64,000 nt of DNA, taken from Mucilaginibacter sp. (GTDB taxonomy: Bacteria; Bacteroidota; Bacteroidia; Sphingobacteriales; Sphingobacteriaceae). Location: positions 277,540-341,539 of the forward strand of contig JAQBOM010000003.1 of assembly GCA_028288025.1 (NCBI GenBank), given 5' to 3'. The position numbers and the translations under genes were made by a program. Under the pieces are notes generated by a model that saw nothing but the letters and a program-made list of their open reading frames with translations, was not told where the DNA came from and made no database searches. Below, piece by piece: positions 60,230 through 64,000 of this stretch (its first letter is position 1; every line of letters starts with the position of its first letter).

Positions 60230-61372
60230 TCATTTAATCTTAACAATTTGTTGAGACTTATTAAATGTTTTGCTTAAAAATTCTTCAAGATCAGTCCCCG
60301 TAATATTTTTCGCAACGATAGTTCCCTCCGGGTTAATAATGAAGTTTGATGGTATGGCTTCTATATGATACAGCCTTTCTGTAGGCCCCTCGAAGTTTTT
60401 AAGGTCGGATGCGTGTGCCCATGTCAGTTTATCTGCTTTAACCGCCTGCTCCCATTTGCTCCTGTCCACATCAAGCGAGATGCCCAGTATATTTAACCCC
60501 AACGGCTTGTATATGGCGTATTGTTTTACCACATTCGGGTTTTCCTGCCGGCACGGACCGCACCACGAGGCCCAAAAATCAAGCATAACATACTTGCCTT
60601 TGTAATCCGAGAGCTTTACGGCCTTACCATCAATTCCGCCGGTCGTAAAATCGGGGGCCGGGTGGCCTATCGACAATGGCTTAAGTGCCGTCATCTGGGC
60701 GATAAAATGCTGCACACCCGGGTTGTCTGTAAATTTCCCTTTAATGGAATCTGCGTAAGCTATTAATTGTGGCTCATACCGGGTCAGGTCAAGCGAAGTA
60801 GCAGCATAATAGGCCGCGAGTGAGTTGTTATTCGCATGGATGAACTTCAAAACTTCGGCGCTATACAAGCTCAGGTTTTTTTGAAACACCGGCATATAAA
60901 CTTTAATCAGCGAGTCCGACTGTTTACCCTGGGCTTGTACCTTATCCTGGTATTCCTGGGCCAATTTGCTGTTTTTATCGCCATAAAAGTTGCTTATCCG
61001 GTTAAATTCCTTGATCTTGTCCGACTCCGCAGAACCCGTTACCTGGTAGGCATGTGTATTATCTGTCAGGCTTGTTGTAAAGTCGATAGCATCGCCGTTT
61101 TTTGCGATCAGGTCAAAAATACTCCCACCGATGCGAATTTTGTAAAGATTGGGATAAGGCGACTTACGCTTGAATTGAAACTTACCCTGATCGCTTAAAT
61201 TAGTGGAATCAACAACGGCTATTTGCGTACTATCAGCCTCCATCAGGTATATTTGTTTCAAGCTCCCCGGATTATTTACCGTACCCGAAATAGTGAAGGC
61301 GTTTTTGTCCTTGCACGACATGATAACAAGCGATGCGAGGATAATACTGTAATAAATTAAGTGCTTTTTCAT
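60230..61372 (-). CDS. TlpA/ResA-like thioredoxin-fold lipoprotein
   Basis: 380 residues. SPII signal IILASLVIMSC (Cys20). N-terminal DUF4369-like domain (FTISGTVNNPGSLKQIYLME), then a thioredoxin domain with Cys271-Gly-Pro-Cys274 in FWASWCGPCRQENP, and cis-Pro loop EAIPSNFIINPEG. Periplasmic disulfide reductase, possibly in cytochrome maturation or oxidative protection. Single gene. Confidence 0.93.
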   Translation of the reverse strand: MKKHLIYYSIILASLVIMSCKDKNAFTISGTVNNPGSLKQIYLMEADSTQIAVVDSTNLSDQGKFQFKRKSPYPNLYKIRIGGSIFDLIAKNGDAIDFTTSLTDNTHAYQVTGSAESDKIKEFNRISNFYGDKNSKLAQEYQDKVQAQGKQSDSLIKVYMPVFQKNLSLYSAEVLKFIHANNNSLAAYYAATSLDLTRYEPQLIAYADSIKGKFTDNPGVQHFIAQMTALKPLSIGHPAPDFTTGGIDGKAVKLSDYKGKYVMLDFWASWCGPCRQENPNVVKQYAIYKPLGLNILGISLDVDRSKWEQAVKADKLTWAHASDLKNFEGPTERLYHIEAIPSNFIINPEGTIVAKNITGTDLEEFLSKTFNKSQQIVKIK

Positions 61373-61404
61373 GAGATTATGTTTTGCGAGTAAGAAATCG
61401 GGAT

Positions 61405-61451
61405 AAAGGTTAGTTACTATATCTAACCTCTAATCTCCGATCACTAATCTT
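61405..61451. repeat. small inverted word repeat upstream of the TlpA-like gene
   Basis: AGGTTAG...CTAACCT (arms 7 bp) at about 61407-61429, followed by three ctaatct words ending in the gatB stop region. gattagagg family. Confidence 0.6.
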
Positions 61452-62921
61452 CTATTTCGATTCTAATTCTTTAATTAACAATTGGTTTGTTTTCTGCGGA
61501 TCGATCCGGCCTTTTGAGCTTTTCATGATCTCGCCCATAAACAAGCCTAAAACGCCCTTTTTGCCGTTTTGGTACTCTTTTACCTTATCGGGAAACTTAG
61601 CAATAGCGTTATGAATATACTGACTAACATCATCGTTACCCGGATCAATAAGCAGGTTCATTTCACCCGCCAGTGTTTCGGCGTTCTTGTTTCCGTTTTT
61701 TATTAATGCCGGAAATAATTTTTGAGCAGCTACCGAATTATTTATCTTCCCCGAATCAACCAGTGCAATTAGCCCGGCCAAAGCAACCGGGTTAAGGCCG
61801 ATATCACTTATAGCCGTACCGCTTTCCTTAAGGTAAGATTTAACCGGCCCGATCAGCCAGTTAGCAGCTCCTTTATAATTCACAGTATTTTTTATAAGTT
61901 CCTCAAAATATATTGCAAATTCTTTGTCGGCGGTAATTATGCCCGCGTCATAAGCCGAAAGACCCAGTTCGGTAGTATATTTATTATAGCGTTCATTCGG
62001 TAACGCAGGCATGGAACAGCGTATTTTTTCGAGATATTCCTGTGTTAGAACGAGAGGGGCTAAATCCGGTTCAGGGAAATACCGGTAATCGTTGGCCATT
62101 TCCTTTGACCGCAGAACGGATGTTTCCCCGGTATCTGCGTTAAAATTCAGCGTATTTTGCTCAATATGGCCTCCAGCCTCAATAATGTTTACCTGCCGTT
62201 CAAATTCATGTTCGATAGCACGCTGAACGTTTCGAATAGAATTCAGGTTTTTCACTTCGCAGCGGTTACCAAATGCAGTTTCGCCTTTAAGCCTTACCGA
62301 AATATTGGCATCGCACCGCATACTGCCCTCTTCCATATTTCCGTCGCAAATATCCAGGTAGCGCACCAGCTTCCGTATCTCGGTCAAAAATTGCCCGGCT
62401 TCCTCAGCACTGCGCATATCCGGCTCCGACACAATTTCAATTAACGGCACCCCGGCCCGGTTCAGGTCGATCAGCGAGTCGGCATGATGCTGATCGTGCA
62501 TGCTCTTGCCCGCATCTTCTTCTAAATGAATATGATGAATGGCAATATTTTTTGAAGTGCCGTCGGCCAGTCGCACCAAAACTTCGCCTCCCAGGCATAT
62601 TGGGTGTTCGTCCTGCGTTACCTGGTAACCTTTGGGCAAGTCGGCGTAGAAATAGTTTTTGCGGGCGAATGCGTTATGTGTATTGATGGTGCAGTTGCAG
62701 GCAATGCCCATCTTTACGGCATAGGCCACCATCTTTTTATTGATTCGCGGTAAAGTTCCGGGGTGGCCCAGTGATACGGGGCTGACATGCTCATTTGGCC
62801 CGCCGCCAAACGCAGCCGAATCAGATGAAAATGATTTGCTCAATGTGGACAACTGCGCATGAACCTCCAACCCAACAACCAATTCATATTTGTCGCTCAA
62901 ACTGCCGGTAAGAATTGTCAT
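61452..62921 (-). CDS. gatB: aspartyl/glutamyl-tRNA amidotransferase subunit B
   Basis: 489 residues. GatB signature LVVGLEVHAQLSTLSKSFSS with the Mg/ATP site, ARKNYFYADLPKGYQVTQ, and VEIVSEPDMRSAEEA; C-terminal YqeY tail. It amidates Glu-tRNA-Gln or Asp-tRNA-Asn with GatA and GatC, which are not here. -7 promoter box TATATTTG 40 nt upstream. Confidence 0.97.
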   Translation of the reverse strand: MTILTGSLSDKYELVVGLEVHAQLSTLSKSFSSDSAAFGGGPNEHVSPVSLGHPGTLPRINKKMVAYAVKMGIACNCTINTHNAFARKNYFYADLPKGYQVTQDEHPICLGGEVLVRLADGTSKNIAIHHIHLEEDAGKSMHDQHHADSLIDLNRAGVPLIEIVSEPDMRSAEEAGQFLTEIRKLVRYLDICDGNMEEGSMRCDANISVRLKGETAFGNRCEVKNLNSIRNVQRAIEHEFERQVNIIEAGGHIEQNTLNFNADTGETSVLRSKEMANDYRYFPEPDLAPLVLTQEYLEKIRCSMPALPNERYNKYTTELGLSAYDAGIITADKEFAIYFEELIKNTVNYKGAANWLIGPVKSYLKESGTAISDIGLNPVALAGLIALVDSGKINNSVAAQKLFPALIKNGNKNAETLAGEMNLLIDPGNDDVSQYIHNAIAKFPDKVKEYQNGKKGVLGLFMGEIMKSSKGRIDPQKTNQLLIKELESK

Positions 62922-62955
62922 AAATTAAATTTGGCCGTCGAATCAGCCATTATTA

Positions 62956-63070
62956 GGTGCCAAATATAAAGTTATTAATATGTATGGCACCGATAGTGTT
63001 CATTTTTTTGAGAGATGAACACTGATTTTGTCAGACTTACGAAGTTTCAAAAACTTCGTAAGTCTTTTTT
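62956..63070 (+). promoter_or_regulatory. three consecutive hairpins in front of the AhpD-like gene, last one terminator-shaped
   Basis: GGTGCCA/TGGCACC (62956-62962, 62985-62991), AGTGTTCAT/ATGAACACT (62995-63003, 63015-63023), then AGACTTACGAAGTTT with its exact complement (63033-63047, 63051-63065), loop CAA and six T. It ends 9 nt before the ATG at 63080. The third would stop plus-strand transcription before the gene, so it may be an attenuator or an inserted palindromic repeat. The ACGAAGTTT palindrome is common in the phylum as I recall. Confidence 0.7.
62961..62968 (-). promoter_or_regulatory. Bacteroidota -7 box TATATTTG for gatB
   Basis: Minus-strand TATATTTG, exact TAnnTTTG match, 40 nt upstream of the gatB ATG. 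It overlaps the first arm of the hairpin at 62956. Confidence 0.5.
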
Positions 63071-63079
63071 ATTTACAAC

Positions 63080-63664
63080 ATGAACGAGAGCACAGAAGTT
63101 ATACAAGAATTTGTCCAAAGCATTGGCCTGGACGCAAATTACAGAACAGATAGTTTGACAATATTGGAAAAAGGAGAATCTCGTTACCTGCGCGATTTAA
63201 AATTGAACTTTACCAGTACACTTACTTCTGAATATTTAAGCGCGAAGGAATGCGCTTTGTTGGGCTTAAGTGTAGCCATCAATAATAATAATAAACCACT
63301 TACCTTATATTATACCCAATATGCCGAAGAGCAGGGCGCTAACGCAGCCGAGCTTGCTGAAGCAGCCGGATGCGCTTCTTTACTAGCATCAAACAATGTA
63401 TTTTATCGCTTCAGGCATTTTACGCAAAAGGAAAAATACACGCAGATCCCGGCGCGCATCCGTATGCAAATTATGATGAAGCCGGTTACCTCGAAGGAAT
63501 TTTTCGAATTAATGAGCCTGGTAATATCTGCTGTAAACGGTTGCGAGATGTGTGTGAATGCTCACGAAGATTCGTTAATAAAGCTGGGTACAACAGAAGA
63601 GCGGATTTTTGATGCGGTGAGAATTGGATCATTGGTTACGTCGGCAGGGAAGATCATATTCTAA
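63080..63664 (+). CDS. carboxymuconolactone decarboxylase/AhpD-like protein
   Basis: 194 residues, all-helical AhpD-like fold. The redox/proton-relay motif is Cys-x-x-Cys plus His in NGCEMCVNAHEDSLIKLG near residue 156. SAKECALLGLSVAINNNNKP and AAGCASLLASNNVFYRF are typical helices. Likely a peroxide-reducing or thiol-recycling cytoplasmic protein; AhpC is not in the window. Start ATG lies directly behind a terminator-shaped hairpin. Confidence 0.85.
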   Translation: MNESTEVIQEFVQSIGLDANYRTDSLTILEKGESRYLRDLKLNFTSTLTSEYLSAKECALLGLSVAINNNNKPLTLYYTQYAEEQGANAAELAEAAGCASLLASNNVFYRFRHFTQKEKYTQIPARIRMQIMMKPVTSKEFFELMSLVISAVNGCEMCVNAHEDSLIKLGTTEERIFDAVRIGSLVTSAGKIIF

Positions 63665-63762
63665 ATATTGCCATTGTTTTTGTACGTATTTAGGCTTAGT
63701 TTAATATGAATAAGTAAAAAGTACCATAAACACGATAAATACCACCATTAAATGTGGCTATT

Positions 63763-63782
63763 ACAACTTACCTTTGAGTTGT
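63763..63782 (+). promoter_or_regulatory. -7 box TACCTTTG framed by an inverted repeat, for the AraC gene
   Basis: ACAACT (63763-63768) and AGTTGT (63777-63782) flank exactly the TACCTTTG box (63769-63776). The ATG at 63784 follows immediately. Such a palindrome centred on the promoter would suit a repressor or self-regulation; also a possible hairpin. Confidence 0.6.
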
Positions 63783-63783
63783 A

Positions 63784-64000
63784 ATGAAAACGCTACCCAT
63801 ATATGATATTGGCACACTGTCGCAACAGCAGCAGCATGAGCTCCAGATCAGCCGGTTTGGGGCTTATATAAACAGCCACCATAAAAATCTGCATGCACCT
63901 CATAAGCATTCTTTTTATCATTTGGTGCTTTATACCCAGGGCGCAGGGATGCAAACTATCGATTTTCAAAACTTCCCGGTAAAACCGTTCCAGATATATT
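63784..64000 (+). CDS. AraC-family transcriptional regulator, 3'-truncated by window edge
   Basis: 72 residues visible. The N-terminal cupin sensing domain is recognisable: HLGT-like ISRFGAYINSHHKNLHAPHK, HSFYHLVLYTQGAGMQTIDF, then FPVKPFQIYF, as in AraC proteins where a His-rich strand binds the ligand. The helix-turn-helix part would be outside the window. Starts 7 nt after its -7 box. Confidence 0.8.
   Translation, partial: MKTLPIYDIGTLSQQQQHELQISRFGAYINSHHKNLHAPHKHSFYHLVLYTQGAGMQTIDFQNFPVKPFQIY

Noticed and set aside
1..64000. tRNA, rRNA or transposase genes
   Set aside because: No CCA-ended cloverleaf, rRNA motif or transposase-like protein could be recognised on reading; small structured RNAs may still be missed without a search.

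Overview
The window looks like chromosomal DNA of a Bacteroidota bacterium, most likely family Sphingobacteriaceae and perhaps close to Mucilaginibacter or Pedobacter (inference from gene content, not a database match). The signs are a SusC/SusD pair, a GH92 exo-mannosidase, the futalosine-route enzyme MqnC, an alternative GlmU-like protein, zinc-free type B L31, SPII lipoproteins, and the Bacteroidota -7 promoter box TAnnTTTG at ten loci, often only a few bases from the start codon. No rRNA, tRNA, CRISPR array, prophage or insertion sequence with a transposase was seen.

Layout. 1-5.2 kb: purine genes purK (cut by the window edge) and purE, a VOC protein, YqgE, then pdxH-nuoC-nuoD in tight coupling. 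5.2-7.8 kb: an ECF sigma factor whose operon partner joins an anti-sigma-like cytoplasmic segment, one membrane helix and a trypsin-like protease with a complete triad. Two tandem small lipoproteins are transcribed away from it. All three transcription units carry GGGTTAC-N15-GTATTAA upstream, which reads as a self-regulated ECF regulon. 7.8-20.4 kb: double ABC ATPase, mqnC, scpB, prmA, tpiA, GlmU-like, rpmE2, methylmalonyl-CoA epimerase, iscSUA. 20.5-27.3 kb: two paralogous secreted Tyr-rich proteins, a sorbosone-dehydrogenase-like protein, and a TrpXYZ-type ABC transporter. 27.4-36.5 kb: a transaminase/omega-amidase pair, GH92, PPK2 and PBP1a. 36.7-44.2 kb: a zinc peptidase/beta-propeller/Omp85-barrel fusion, an MsrB lipoprotein, an S24-type repressor, bioF-bioD. 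44.3-50.2 kb: SusC-SusD-lipoprotein operon. 50.5-64 kb: hydroxyacyl-CoA dehydrogenase, argS, an arginine cluster (deiminase, CtlX, decarboxylase), RluA, an H1-like protein, an orphan response regulator, a TlpA-type lipoprotein, gatB, an AhpD-like protein, and the start of an AraC regulator.

The most unusual non-coding feature is in the gaps between genes. More than a dozen hold clusters of short degenerate words near one end and the reverse complement of the same words near the other, so transcripts would fold into long imperfect hairpins. Each gap uses its own word, but several word families recur across the window. Some of these clusters supply stop or start codons of the flanking genes. 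I know of no named family for them.

The two strongest candidates for something undescribed are the ECF sigma / anti-sigma-protease / lipoprotein regulon at 5.2-7.8 kb and these word-repeat inverted elements.
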